In this document: in pieces, positions 32,486-43,850 of the stretch | How positions within the stretch are numbered: position 1 is the first letter of the stretch | Layout of the letters: every line of letters starts with the position of its first letter | From: Mactromeris polynyma | Taxonomy: Eukaryota; Mollusca; Bivalvia; Venerida; Mactridae | Reading direction: 5' to 3' | Assembly (NCBI GenBank): GCA_032209605.1 | Contig: JASFXZ010000037.1 | Coordinates: 1,922,001 to 1,986,000 of the forward strand | Length of the DNA stretch: 64,000 nucleotides | Made by a program: the position numbers and the translations under genes | The notes under the pieces: generated by a model | Database searches by the model: none | What the model was told of the DNA's origin: nothing | Seen by the model: the letters and a program-made list of their open reading frames with translations, nothing else

Positions 32486-35400
32486 GGCGAGACTGTCAAT
32501 ACTTGTCCTAAAAACAATGTAGGGAATTGTAAGAAACAAATATCAAGCAAAAATAAAGATAAAGGTTTTTCTAGGAAATCAAAACTGCATACTATTGACT
32601 GTATAACCAAAATTTCGGAAAATTTAATACCGTTACAAATACAAGATAAATGTACGTCTGCCCTGTTAGATACCGGAAGTTCTATTTCTTGTATTCAATA
32701 TCAGTTTTTGAAAACTACTCAATTAGATGATTCAAATTTACGTCCAACAAATCAAAAATTCAAAACAGCCTTAGATGGTCGACCTAATGATATTGTAGGT
32801 ATACTGAGATGTCCTATAAAAATAGGCAACAAATCATTTGTTCATGATTTCTTCGTCATTGATGACTTATTAAAACCTGTGATTTTAGGAATGGATTTCT
32901 TTACAAAGTATAAAGTTTTTATAAATTTTGAGACAAACAAATTAACTATGAATCAAACTGTCATAGCCTCAATTGAACCAACTAGCATGGTTTCATTGCA
33001 AACAAATAGGTTAATTAAATTAGCACCTAATAGTATACGGAAAATACCAGTTGCCCTGAATTCTAAATTAACACCGAAAAGTTTTATATTAGCATCAAAT
33101 AATGAAATGGTTTGCGAAATGATATGTTATCCATCTTCGCATAAAAATATTTTTATGATACCACTATGTAATTTTACAAACGAAATCAAGTATATTCCAA
33201 AAAGTCAGGTAATAGCCAATATTGAACCAATTGATGAAAATATTACTTCCAATCAATATGAGATAAATGATAATAAAGAATCAAAATTATCCAATGAGCA
33301 ACCAATAAATTTCAACATAGCTAGGGAATTCAGCTCTAATACCGAATTACTGAGCGTTCTGACCAAATACAAAGAAGTATTTAGTAAAAATAGCGTAGAC
33401 ATCGGTCGTGTTAATACTTTAGAATGTGCAATTGATTTACACCCAAATGCGTTGCCTATTCGTTCCAGACCGTATCCACTTAGTCCAAATTTAAGACATA
33501 TACAAGAACAAGAAATTGAAAGACTATTAAAAGCCAATGTTATTCGACCTTCTAGTTCAGTGTTTAGCAGTCCAATTCTGTTTGTCAAGAAAAAGAAATT
33601 AAATGAATCCGCAACTCAAGAATATAGAATGGTTATAGATTATAGGCACTTGAATAAAATTGCTAAACGCATGTACTTTCAATTACCTAAACTAGATGAT
33701 ATAAAAGACTTGATTGCAGAGAAACGTCCAACCTTCTTTACAAAACTTGATATAAAAAGTGCATTTTTAACATTGCCATTATCAGAAGATTCCAAGCCTT
33801 ACACAGCGTTCTGTCTAAATACGGGAGAATCTTTTGAATATAATTCCCTACCTTTCGGCTATGTAAACTCAAATTGGTCAATTTATCTAAATAAATTATT
33901 GAAACCAGTTTTATATAAGTCAGCAATAAACTATATGGATGACATTTTGATATTTTCAAACAATTTTGAGGATCATATTAAACATTTGGAACAAATTTTC
34001 AAAATATTACAAGATGCTAATTTAAGATTACAATTACCAAAATGTGAGTTTGCACAAAGAAAGATTTCATTTTTAGGAATGGTATTTGAAAAAGACACAA
34101 TTCAAATTGACCCGAAGAAATTGGAAATTATTAAGAACTTTCCACGTCCTAATAATCAACGCTCATTAAGAGGATTTTTGGGAATGACTCAATTCTTAAG
34201 ACGTTTTATCAAAAATTACTCACGTATTGCCTTTCCATTAAATACCTTATTGAAAAAGGATACAATTTATAAATGGACTAACGAACATCAGAAAAGTTTC
34301 GAACAACTCAAACAAGCATTAATGTCTGAACCAGTTCTGAAATTGCCTGAATTCAATAAGCCCTTTTCAATTTATACAGACGCCAGCTCTATCTCTATAG
34401 GTTATATCTTATGCCAAGATAACGATCAAGGACAAATGTCAGTAATTCAGTATGGTGGGAGAACATTAACAGACACGGAATCGAGATTCGCAAGTTCTGA
34501 ATTAGAACTACTCGCTATTATTTATGCGTTACGACAATTAAAGCATATATTAATCAATGTGCCGATTAAGATTATAACAGACAACAGAGCATTGACCTAT
34601 ATGCACTCGACCAAGCACACTAGCGATCGTCTATACAGGTGGTCAATAGAGCTCGAGAACTATAATTATCAAATAGTGTATCGACCAGGCAAGTTAAATC
34701 CAGCGGATGGTATTTCACGTGTCAAACACGATTACATAACACAAAAACAGGACACTGTAGAGGATGTTGACACAATATTAACGGACTGTCGATGGCTTTA
34801 TAAGGACAATGTTAGCGATATTAATGCTGTCACTAGAGCGCAGTCAAAACCAATTACGAATAATTCCACTACTCATAGTAAGTTAACACAATCTCAGACA
34901 TCTACAAATTCCGACGCATTATTACCTTCGACTAGAACAACTCCACTAAAAAGAGACATAACACAACCATCGAATATCGGGGTATTACAAAAACAATGTG
35001 ACGATTTTAAGGACATATATAATTATCTAGAAAAGGGGATATTACCTAAAGATTCGCACAAAATGAAAAGTATCCCATATATAAGCTTGCAATACGAAAT
35101 AATTGATGGTATTCTGCATCATTTTTATGAAACAAGGGGAAAGAAATTGAATAAAGAAAGCAGACAATTAAAACAATTAGCATTACCAAAAGTCCTCCGT
35201 AACGATATTTTACACAACTTTCACGATTTATCAGGACATTTTGGGGCCGAAAAATTATTTTGGACAATTAGACAATTTTATTACTTTCCAAAGATGTTCC
35301 AAGAAATAAAAGATTATGTTTTATCATGCGAAACTTGTCAAATAAACAAAAGGGATTATAATTATAAACCAGCACCCTTACAATCAATGGACATACCATC

Positions 35401-36646
35401 AAGACCATTTGAAATACTACATATTGATATAGTTACTGTGGGGAAGGAAAGTATGGGATATAAATACGTTTTGAGCGTAATCTGTGCATTTTCGAAATTC
35501 GTTATATTTCTTCCATTAAAGACACAAAAGGCGGAAGAAATAGCGGAAATTTTTTATCATTCAGTGATCGCGGTGTTTGGGCCACCAAAATCGATTGTAT
35601 CAGATCGCGGCATGAACTTTCTAAGCGGTATAATGGATAAATTATATCTAGCGTTTAACATTAAACGTTTTCGCACAAGTTCTTACCACCCGATGTCCAA
35701 CGGTATGGTTGAACGAGTTCATAGTACTCTCTTTACAATTCTGCGTACATCTTTGAAAAATGAAAGCGATTGGCCTACAAAATTATCATCGGTTCAAATA
35801 GCATATAATGCGACAGTATGTCCAGATTCAACGCAATATGCTCCGTATTTCTTATTATTTGGCAGAAATATGGATCAACCTGTTGAATCTATTCAAGTTG
35901 AGGAAAACTGTAAAACGAAACCTGAATATTACGCACGTGAGTTAGCTGAACGATTACGCATTATCTGGGAGATAACAAAACAAAATTTAACAGACAACAA
36001 AAGACAAATGAAAAGACAATATGATAAAAACGTCAGTGATAGAAAGTTCAATTTAGGAGATATAGTTCTTCTAAAACAAAATAAAATTCCACCCCATGCA
36101 TCAAGAAAATTATATCGTAAATTTTCAGCTGATCAATACTATGTCACAAAAACTCTCCCCAATAATGCATACATTTTACGGGATCTAAAAACTAACAAGG
36201 AAATAAAAGCACCTGTCCATATTAATAGACTCAAGAGATTTTATGATCCACGAGATTTTCGGTCTTCAACGGACATAATAAATAGAGACAGTAACAATGA
36301 CGTAACGGTTAATAACGATAAAAATGACCGCAACCAAAACAATAACGCAGGGACAAACAATAGTTATCATAAAAATGATGATGCAAAACAAAAGCCAACT
36401 ATCACGCAATTAAAAGACAAAGAAAAACACGATAGTATTAATGCAGGCCGAAATAAAAGATGGTATAAAGCACAAAAAATATTAAAATCAAAACTAGAAA
36501 ATAATACAAAAATGTATTTGATTAAATGGTCTAATAAACGATCTAAACACTCTTGGATTCCGGAAAAGGATGTTAGTGAAGCTTTGATTCGGCAATTTTA
36601 TATCAATAAATCAGTAAGAAAATCGAAACGTCCTATCAGGCCATAA
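32486..36646 (+). CDS. pol: pol: protease, RT, RNase H, integrase, chromodomain
   Basis: Open from the codon after the gag TGA, in the same frame as gag, to TAA 36,644-36,646. Order: aspartic protease (LLDTGSS at about 32,663; ILGMDF later), reverse transcriptase (YMDD at 33,932-33,943; LPFGYVN), RNase H (YTDASS, ELELLAI, TDNRAL), integrase with HHCC zinc finger (SGHFGAEKLF, CETC) and D, D, E motifs (HIDIV, SDRGMNF, NGMVERVHS), a basic C-terminal region, and at about 36,460-36,620 a chromodomain-like segment (YLIKWSNKRSKHSWIPE). All catalytic residues that I can identify are present. There is no ATG near its start, so expression needs stop-codon readthrough from gag or another bypass. Confidence 0.93.
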   Translation, partial: GETVNTCPKNNVGNCKKQISSKNKDKGFSRKSKLHTIDCITKISENLIPLQIQDKCTSALLDTGSSISCIQYQFLKTTQLDDSNLRPTNQKFKTALDGRPNDIVGILRCPIKIGNKSFVHDFFVIDDLLKPVILGMDFFTKYKVFINFETNKLTMNQTVIASIEPTSMVSLQTNRLIKLAPNSIRKIPVALNSKLTPKSFILASNNEMVCEMICYPSSHKNIFMIPLCNFTNEIKYIPKSQVIANIEPIDENITSNQYEINDNKESKLSNEQPINFNIAREFSSNTELLSVLTKYKEVFSKNSVDIGRVNTLECAIDLHPNALPIRSRPYPLSPNLRHIQEQEIERLLKANVIRPSSSVFSSPILFVKKKKLNESATQEYRMVIDYRHLNKIAKRMYFQLPKLDDIKDLIAEKRPTFFTKLDIKSAFLTLPLSEDSKPYTAFCLNTGESFEYNSLPFGYVNSNWSIYLNKLLKPVLYKSAINYMDDILIFSNNFEDHIKHLEQIFKILQDANLRLQLPKCEFAQRKISFLGMVFEKDTIQIDPKKLEIIKNFPRPNNQRSLRGFLGMTQFLRRFIKNYSRIAFPLNTLLKKDTIYKWTNEHQKSFEQLKQALMSEPVLKLPEFNKPFSIYTDASSISIGYILCQDNDQGQMSVIQYGGRTLTDTESRFASSELELLAIIYALRQLKHILINVPIKIITDNRALTYMHSTKHTSDRLYRWSIELENYNYQIVYRPGKLNPADGISRVKHDYITQKQDTVEDVDTILTDCRWLYKDNVSDINAVTRAQSKPITNNSTTHSKLTQSQTSTNSDALLPSTRTTPLKRDITQPSNIGVLQKQCDDFKDIYNYLEKGILPKDSHKMKSIPYISLQYEIIDGILHHFYETRGKKLNKESRQLKQLALPKVLRNDILHNFHDLSGHFGAEKLFWTIRQFYYFPKMFQEIKDYVLSCETCQINKRDYNYKPAPLQSMDIPSRPFEILHIDIVTVGKESMGYKYVLSVICAFSKFVIFLPLKTQKAEEIAEIFYHSVIAVFGPPKSIVSDRGMNFLSGIMDKLYLAFNIKRFRTSSYHPMSNGMVERVHSTLFTILRTSLKNESDWPTKLSSVQIAYNATVCPDSTQYAPYFLLFGRNMDQPVESIQVEENCKTKPEYYARELAERLRIIWEITKQNLTDNKRQMKRQYDKNVSDRKFNLGDIVLLKQNKIPPHASRKLYRKFSADQYYVTKTLPNNAYILRDLKTNKEIKAPVHINRLKRFYDPRDFRSSTDIINRDSNNDVTVNNDKNDRNQNNNAGTNNSYHKNDDAKQKPTITQLKDKEKHDSINAGRNKRWYKAQKILKSKLENNTKMYLIKWSNKRSKHSWIPEKDVSEALIRQFYINKSVRKSKRPIRP

Positions 36647-36659
36647 GCTATCTAGACTT

Positions 36660-36674
36660 TATTTTATTTTCTAG
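36660..36674 (+). promoter_or_regulatory. candidate 3' splice acceptor for env mRNA
   Basis: T-rich tract ending TTTTCTAG, five bases upstream of the env ATG. Env genes of related elements are expressed from spliced RNA. Confidence 0.55.
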
Positions 36675-36679
36675 GTAAG

Positions 36680-39082
36680 ATGGCAACTACCATATTCTTT
36701 CTCGTTTTCCTGACACTGGGTTCCGTCACAGATTCACAAGAAGTTTTAAGACTAAACCAAGGGATTCAATTTGCTAATCCAAAGGACATATATTTCTGTG
36801 TTAATGAATGGACGCATACTATTAAATTTCAGTTACCACAGAGATTTAGTTTAAACGAGGGTGTAACCTTATGTCGAGAAAAAAAGCACTCACTAACAGG
36901 CTGTCCGATATCAGTTGAGATTAATGCACTTATAAAACACTTAGAAAGTGACACAAAATTAATCATTCAAGTACTTGAGGGAATTATTCCGCATTTAAAA
37001 TTTGAACAACAGTCCAAAAGAGATGGACCGATTTTGGGGTTCATAGGGGATTTAGGGTCTACATTGTTCGGCTTGGCCACCACATCGCAATTGAACGTAT
37101 TACGTGGTCACATAAATAAACTTACGAAAGGGTATAATGATATGGCACAGGTATTTAGCCAGTCTGAGGAAGGATTGTCCAGTTTTATGAGTCATGTTAA
37201 TGAAGAATTGGATGCTTTTGATAAATTTGTATCAATTGAGCAAGATATTACTCAAACAATATTAGAGGAATTAAGGAGAAATAATAACAAACATGAAGCT
37301 ACGGAAAGAATTATATTGCGGTATACCGAAAAGTTTGCTACAGTGCGCGCACACTTTAACAATTTGTTAAGAGGAATTCAAATGCTGAATTCAGGCAAAC
37401 TGTCATCTTTTATCGTACCAGCTGGACGATTGCAAGGTGTTTTGGATAATATAACCAACATATTGTCCAAAGATTTTGAATCCTATCAGTTGATTTCGAG
37501 AGATGCGGCATTTTATTTTCAAAATGCAAAATTTATATACGGGCGGCATAAAAATACCATTTATATTAGCATAAACATGCCTATAGTACGTAAAGGGGAG
37601 GTTAAGATTTATGAAATTAACCATTTCCCAATTCCTTTAAACAATGATTTTAACAATACAGATGCAAGTATGCTTGTTCAAAATTCCGGCCGGTATTTTC
37701 TAATGAACAATCAAGATCAATCATTTGCAGTCGCAGACGATTATTCTTTGAAGGAATGCGTACATTATGCAAATTTTATGTTGTGCAATCGAGATATAAC
37801 GTTTAACGCGAAACAAACGGATAGTTGTCTCCTAGAATTGTTCAAATATGAGAATATTACTAGGGTTAATAAGTTATGCAACCACAAAATGGTTAGCGGT
37901 ATTTTAAAGCCCGAATTGAAAAGATTAAATGAAGTAACAGTCTTAGCGATAAAGCAAACAAATATCAGAATGGAATGCATAGGACAAAATACTACAATGA
38001 TTTCAGATTGTAAATTTTGCGTTCTTAACGTTCCTTGTGGCTGTAGAATTACTACAGAAAAACATATTACGGACAGACATTTTTCCAAATGTGAATTAAA
38101 ATCAAATTTCACAGTGGAGGTGGTGCATCCGATTAATATGCAATATTTGAAGTATTTTTTCAATGACTCAGTCTTAAATGAATTGATTGAAAATTCTACT
38201 CAAGTTCATCCTACTGATATTAAATTACCTCAATATCAGATGTTTGAACATAAATCCAGGGCAATCCAAGCAAAAACTAAACGTGTCGAGATTTCATTGA
38301 AACATTTAGCGGAAAAAGCTAAAACAAATTCTAAGGTGTATACAAGCTTGGCCGAATCAATGGTAGACCATAACTTTGGTGTAAACTCTAGTATTTACAA
38401 CATAGTTACCATATGTGGAGTAATTATAACAATCCTTAATTCCATATGTCTGATATGGCTGTATCGAAAAATAAGTGTAATTTTGTTAGCTTCCACACTA
38501 TTTAGACAAGTACACACATTGGAGTTAAATTACAGAATAACAACGACCCAAAGTCCATATGAGTCGTTCTTAACGAATTTGAAATTTGATTTAGAATATG
38601 ATCACATCATTTTGGGTATCGCAATTTTGCAGTTGATAATTATAATTTGCATTCTCCAAAAGGTTTACGACTTTAAGCAAACAAAATCGTGCTATCTAAA
38701 TGTTCATGTATCAAATGGAATCCAATGTTTAGACGTGCACATTCTGTCAATACCCTCATGTCCAATAGAATGGGACATTATGGCCAATCACAATCAATTA
38801 CTCCAATCAGTGGAAGGAACCTTGCGTCCAAAAATAAATTTGAACTCGACCCAAATACAAATCAGGAACAAGTTAACCAACGTGAATCTAACAGTCCCAA
38901 GTTTTATAAAGTTAAGTTTACTTACAAGTTACAGATTAAAAAAGTTGTTAAATACATCTTACGTCACGCGAATAGAAATAGTACATAACGGGATAAAAAT
39001 TCCAATAAATACAGAAACAATACCTACAAGCAGATCAATATTGCCAACAATGCACGAAAATAACATTCTTTTCGATAATTAA
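36680..39082 (+). CDS. env: envelope-like glycoprotein of the LTR element
   Basis: 800 residues. N-terminal signal peptide (about 1-19), a basic site at 113-114 (QSKRDG) directly followed by a Gly/Phe/Leu-rich fusion-peptide-like stretch (GFIGDLGSTLFGL), several N-glycosylation sequons and cysteines, a predicted coiled-coil-rich ectodomain, a transmembrane segment at about 573-597 and a second hydrophobic segment at about 642-661. This order resembles baculovirus F-type and errantivirus envelope proteins; that link is by pattern only. A good splice acceptor (TTTATTTTCTAG, AG at 36,673-36,674) lies 5 bases before the ATG. The frame is uninterrupted. Confidence 0.85.
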   Translation: MATTIFFLVFLTLGSVTDSQEVLRLNQGIQFANPKDIYFCVNEWTHTIKFQLPQRFSLNEGVTLCREKKHSLTGCPISVEINALIKHLESDTKLIIQVLEGIIPHLKFEQQSKRDGPILGFIGDLGSTLFGLATTSQLNVLRGHINKLTKGYNDMAQVFSQSEEGLSSFMSHVNEELDAFDKFVSIEQDITQTILEELRRNNNKHEATERIILRYTEKFATVRAHFNNLLRGIQMLNSGKLSSFIVPAGRLQGVLDNITNILSKDFESYQLISRDAAFYFQNAKFIYGRHKNTIYISINMPIVRKGEVKIYEINHFPIPLNNDFNNTDASMLVQNSGRYFLMNNQDQSFAVADDYSLKECVHYANFMLCNRDITFNAKQTDSCLLELFKYENITRVNKLCNHKMVSGILKPELKRLNEVTVLAIKQTNIRMECIGQNTTMISDCKFCVLNVPCGCRITTEKHITDRHFSKCELKSNFTVEVVHPINMQYLKYFFNDSVLNELIENSTQVHPTDIKLPQYQMFEHKSRAIQAKTKRVEISLKHLAEKAKTNSKVYTSLAESMVDHNFGVNSSIYNIVTICGVIITILNSICLIWLYRKISVILLASTLFRQVHTLELNYRITTTQSPYESFLTNLKFDLEYDHIILGIAILQLIIIICILQKVYDFKQTKSCYLNVHVSNGIQCLDVHILSIPSCPIEWDIMANHNQLLQSVEGTLRPKINLNSTQIQIRNKLTNVNLTVPSFIKLSLLTSYRLKKLLNTSYVTRIEIVHNGIKIPINTETIPTSRSILPTMHENNILFDN

Positions 39083-39126
39083 CAATAAAGGGCAAGTATT
39101 GACACCAGTACTAGTATGAAATAAAT

Positions 39127-39128
<2 letters not shown>

Positions 39129-39169
<41 letters not shown>
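39129..39169. repeat. GA dinucleotide microsatellite
   Basis: About 20 consecutive GA units between env and the 80-bp repeats, inside the LTR element. Confidence 0.95.
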
Positions 39170-39171
<2 letters not shown>

Positions 39172-39174
39172 TGT

Positions 39175-39490
39175 GTTATTTTGACAAATTGTTGTAATTA
39201 TGCTGTAGTTTATATAATGTTGATTTGTTATATAAATTATATTTACATTGTTGAGTTATTTTGACAAATTGTTGTAATTATGCTGTAGTTTATATAATGT
39301 TGATTTGTTATATAAATTATATTTACATTGTTGTGTTATTTTGACAAATTGTTGTAATTATGCTGTAGTTTATATAATGTTGATTTATTATATAAATTAT
39401 ATTTACATTGTTGTGTTATTTTGACAAATTGTTGTAATTATGCTGCAGTTATATAAATTTTTTTTGTTATATAATTTATATTTAAATTGT
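39175..39490 (+). repeat. 80-bp tandem repeat, about four copies
   Basis: Copies start at 39,175, 39,255, 39,335 and 39,415 with 'gttattttgacaaattgttg'; the last is diverged and partial. Lies in the 780-bp non-coding region between env and the 3' LTR. Confidence 0.95.
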
Positions 39491-39849
39491 TATAATTATA
39501 TGTAAAGCAGATGCAAAAGTTTATTTTGCATCCGGGCGGTAAAAATGTATACGTTGTGTAAATATACATTGCAAAAAATAGAATAGAAATTCTCAAATAT
39601 ATATTATTGGGATGTACTATAATGAAGGAGTATTTTGTATATTGACAATTTTATTATTATTATATTAAATGTGTAGTGTACTTTATAGATGTGATTTTTA
39701 TAGAAGTGAAAATATATATATACTGTCATCCAACCATTGCTGAATTTCATGTTTTTTCAGATGTTATTAAGTTAATGTTTTTTTTATTCTTATCAAGTAA
39801 AAGAAATAATTTACATGTAATTAATTAAAAAGGGGACTTTTTAAAAATT

Positions 39850-39863
39850 TAAGTGGGGGGAGA
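39850..39863 (+). promoter_or_regulatory. polypurine tract
   Basis: AAGTGGGGGGAGA directly abuts the TG of the 3' LTR; primes plus-strand DNA synthesis in retroelements. Confidence 0.85.
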
Positions 39864-40499
39864 TGTAACCTCTTACATCGCTCTTACATTCGGTCAATTA
39901 TCTATGATTCTGCTATACCAGAATAATTACAGGTATAATTGACCACGAGTAAACAACGTGTACCATCACATTGTTTATACATTCTTTTCTCGCTTGCTAT
40001 AACCTATAACCTATGACTAAGAGTGATTACAAGTACTGATTCCAAGATTCTCTAAACAAATAAGGATACATGATTAGTCTTAGTAAAACGTCAGCAGTAC
40101 ATGATACAAAGTCAGGATCATGTGATATATTATGATTGGTCAAGAACCTAAAAATGTATAGTTATATAGCGCCAGCAAGCCGCTTCAGATTCAGTCTTTT
40201 TCGTGCCAGGCTCCTGAGAGTTTTTCCTGACAATCTTTTACTGAAATTATAGAACTTGGAAATCATCTAACGGAATCACTCTCAGTATTCTAATTGGATT
40301 TTATTTGACACAACTGTTTTCAATACGGATTAAATAAAGTAATGAAATAATCAGAGATTTTGTGATAATTTTTATTATTTAAAATATCACCCAACTAGTG
40401 ATCTCGGTACAAGACAGTATACTTGTATATCACAACCAAGTCAGCTATCAAGACTAACATGGCGACTTCTGGTCAAGGTGATATCTAAGCAGGGTGATA
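39864..40499 (+). repeat. 3' LTR
   Basis: Same 636-bp sequence as the 5' LTR; AATAAA at about 40,333-40,338 would serve for polyadenylation. Followed by CATT, the target duplication. Confidence 0.95.
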
Positions 40500-40503
40500 C
40501 ATT

Positions 40504-43500
40504 TCCGTGAAATATCAAAAATAAGATGCAATCGCTCAAACTTGTATTGAACTTTATTAATATTACATTGACTAGGACAACCCCCCATTGGGGTGAATTA
40601 ATTTATCTTAAGATGGTTAATTGTACTGAAAACTTGACTGTGTACTTTGGGTCCAAATTGAGGGCGTGCCTCAGCTAATCAAGGAAACATAAATGTATAT
40701 ATAATTGCAGAAAACGCTCGATTTGATGGATTATTTGCACATTTTCTCCGGGTTTCATTTAATATGGACATTTCTGACCTGTTTCTCTATGTTACATGTA
40801 TCTTTGATTTGTAAAACGCACTTCTATCAACTGTTCGCCCCAGTTAAGAAATAGCTTAGTGTGTTGAATAACAACGCAATGTCCACATTCTTGTGTTTCC
40901 GTTCGGTTTTATTGAAAAGTCCACTTGATTTGAGTTTTAAGGTCAGGGGCTTCATAGACTACATAATTGCTTACTGATAAATAGTTCAGAGTAAACATGT
41001 CATACTTCTAAATAAAGCCAGTGGTCCCGTTTTGAACCCCAGGCTGTCGGAAATACGACTATGGAAGAACGCACACGTGCAGTCTGAATGCTCTCATACG
41101 GCATGTATATAAGAAATATTTATAGATAAATTGCCTTTTTGTGCAGCAAAAACGACCAGAAATTGTTCATTACATTATTTGCATTCGATTTGAGAAAAAA
41201 AAAGGTGTGCATCATTACGTCTTAAACGCCGCGTTGTGTTACGTTCATTTAGTCGTTACATCGTTTTGACAATGCATCTGTTACTTAAAGTTTGTGACGA
41301 CGAATTGGAAAATATCACTAGACGCTTCTCATGTGTTATTGTAAGCAAGTCAAACTTTTTGTGGAAAGTGTACTACACCGCTAAATGTCGTCCGAGTTAC
41401 AATCCGCGTTGAATCTTGTGCGACTTCTACATTTATATACCAAAAAACTAAATTGGTGCTGATTGATATGTTATTATTCGCCATGTTTTAATTCACCCTA
41501 AGTAAAGCAAATAGATTGTTGCATCGAATGACGTATTCAGCACTTCGCCGTTACTTTCCCAGTCAAAATCACATTTCCAGGTGTGTACTTAAAACATTTG
41601 ATTAGCGCATATAGATCAAGTAATGTCATCTGTCTGCCGTTTACTAAATTCACTTACAGAATCAATAAGGTTATCTTATTAACATTCTTCCAACTTTACA
41701 AATGACCTGGTTCTGGATCCGCAACGAACTGAAGGCCATGACGTCGAAATCAAGTCGGGGCGGGAAATTTCTTAGCGACAATTTGAACCGTATGTATATT
41801 CGTCTCCCAGTTCTGAGAAATCATGTGGGAAAAGTAGTCAGTCGTTAGCAGTGGGGAAATCAAGTATTGACGTGTTTGTAACGCAGGGGCTGGAGTTAGG
41901 TGGACTGTCCGCCTGTAAAAAGTTCAAATATCGCTGAAGATGGGGGAAAACCCAACAAAACAAATCAAACGGTTTCGTAAATGTTTGATAGAAGTTTAAA
42001 AACGCCACATGGCTAACTTGGTTGTTATTTAAACCTCAAAAGATAATTTCCAGGAGAAAATAATCAATAAAAAGTGAATGCGAGCAAAATCTGACAATAT
42101 TAAGAATTTTAAGACAAAGCATTTGTTTTTAGGCAATATTTATGCTACCCACAGTTTTATGCTAAACAAACACACATCAAAACCCGCGCACTAAAATACA
42201 GTTTATTACGGTCTTCACTAATAGCTGGCTATGCATTCGATACCTAATGAGCGAACTAATAACTAACGGCTGTACATTCGCCATTTCAAATTTCAATGGA
42301 ATCCACTGTCAAATAATTTTAATTCCGCCATCTTTTAGCATGGTATGGATCTCGTTGTATTTCGTGGATGCAGGGATATGTTTCGAATCATCAGTCTTAT
42401 GACGGATTTTAAAACGAACTTACTATAATGCAGTCTTCAGAGTTTTCCAATCTTTATTACTAACATCTGTTGAACAGCTTCATCAATTTTCCGTTGGCAA
42501 CGTTTACTACCATGTTCTCCTTTCTTTATAAACAATGCTCACAAAGGTTGTTGCTTATGGATGCTCTATTGTATTAAAATTTATGCTTTACGTACATAGC
42601 TTGTTTATTTTGACACTTCCTAAAGAAGAAACCCCGTAGGTAAACACTTGAACCCATTTCACAAATATTTCATGCTATATAAGTAAACCCTTAAACTGTC
42701 GCCATATTTTTCTGTAAATATTTTATTTTTTATACGTTTTAACAATTTTTGTGAATATTAAGATTTATCTTTCTATCATTTGCATAACAGATATAATCTA
42801 GATTTATCTTTGAGGGAGTTCGTTGTTATTCAAAATTTAAGTTGGAGTGTGGGATTGATAAAACTGTCGCATTATAGTTGAACATAATGTATGTATGGAC
42901 AAATCGCGATTATATCACCATAATCTCGACCACATTAAAGCTATATTATGGTCCAAAATTTAAGACATATCCTAAATACAAATCTACGAGAAAGCAACAC
43001 CAAAGTCAATTAAATACCTTTCAAACATAAGCAATCTATTTTTCCATACGACCAAATAAAGGTAGACGCGGAAAAGAGTAGTCACTGCATACTTTTGTCA
43101 TTTTCACATCCTTCTATCTATTAAGTGAGCAATTGTAGCTTCGTCATTATTTGCATATTTCCAGAGAATGCAGGCCTTAAAGATATATACTTAAAATGCA
43201 AGTTTAGAATTTTGCTACTTTTGGAATATCTCATAGTATTCACAACATAAAATGAATATAAGTCAGTGCAATAATTGTTATTGAAAACACATGTACAATG
43301 TAAAACAGCCTATTTTGTTATCGAAAAAATACAAATCATGTTATTCCAAACGGTTTTGAAAACGTTTATGTCGTTAATTGTTTATGACATCATGTGTGTA
43401 CGTACACTGTTACTGCGAAGTTTTTTCTATCAAGTTTGACAGTAATTAAAATGAGTATTTTCACACAATCAGTGATAGGTAGGTCAAATTGTTATTTATG

Positions 43501-43850
43501 GTCGTGCTAAATGAAACGACAATAAACTTGTTTGCAATAATATTGACAGGTTGTTGTATTTAAAAAGATATGAATGGCATCATTCATTGACTTAATAGAT
43601 TTAAAGTGGACAAGATTGACTGGTGAAGATCTGTTACACGATTTGTTGAAGATGTTGTACCTTCACTCACTAATGACATTATTGTTTCACTATGTGTAGC
43701 AAAAACCTAATCTTAATTCGTGTTTATATTCTAATACTCAATACATTTAATGCACTATAAAGGATAATCCTCGTATTTCATAAATGATGGAGCTGGGAAA
43801 GCTGACATTGTTTATCAGTATATGTTCATGTATTCTGAAGTATATAACGG
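40504..43850. other. intergenic, no gene supported
   Basis: AT-rich, no supported exon. 42,215-42,290 is an inverted remnant of the satellite at 28.9-29.7 kb ('cgaatgtacagc', 'gttagttattagttcgc' on the minus strand). Confidence 0.5.

Larger units (their letters stand above)
30400..40499 (+). mobile_element. Ty3/gypsy-type LTR retrotransposon with env
   Basis: 10,100 bp. Two 636-bp LTRs (30,400-31,035; 39,864-40,499) read as identical; CATT flanks both outer ends (30,396-30,399; 40,500-40,503), a 4-bp target duplication as in errantivirus-type elements. Order: LTR, gag, protease, RT, RNase H, integrase, chromodomain, env, tandem repeats, polypurine tract, LTR. Integrase after RT/RNase H defines Ty3/gypsy. 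The gag frame has an in-frame TAA, so this copy is probably not autonomous as it stands, although pol and env are open. Confidence 0.95.

Noticed and set aside
33253..38163. Minus-strand ORFs inside pol and env, and the second-frame ORF at 38,689-38,988
   Set aside because: Shadows of the long plus-strand frames, without own signals.
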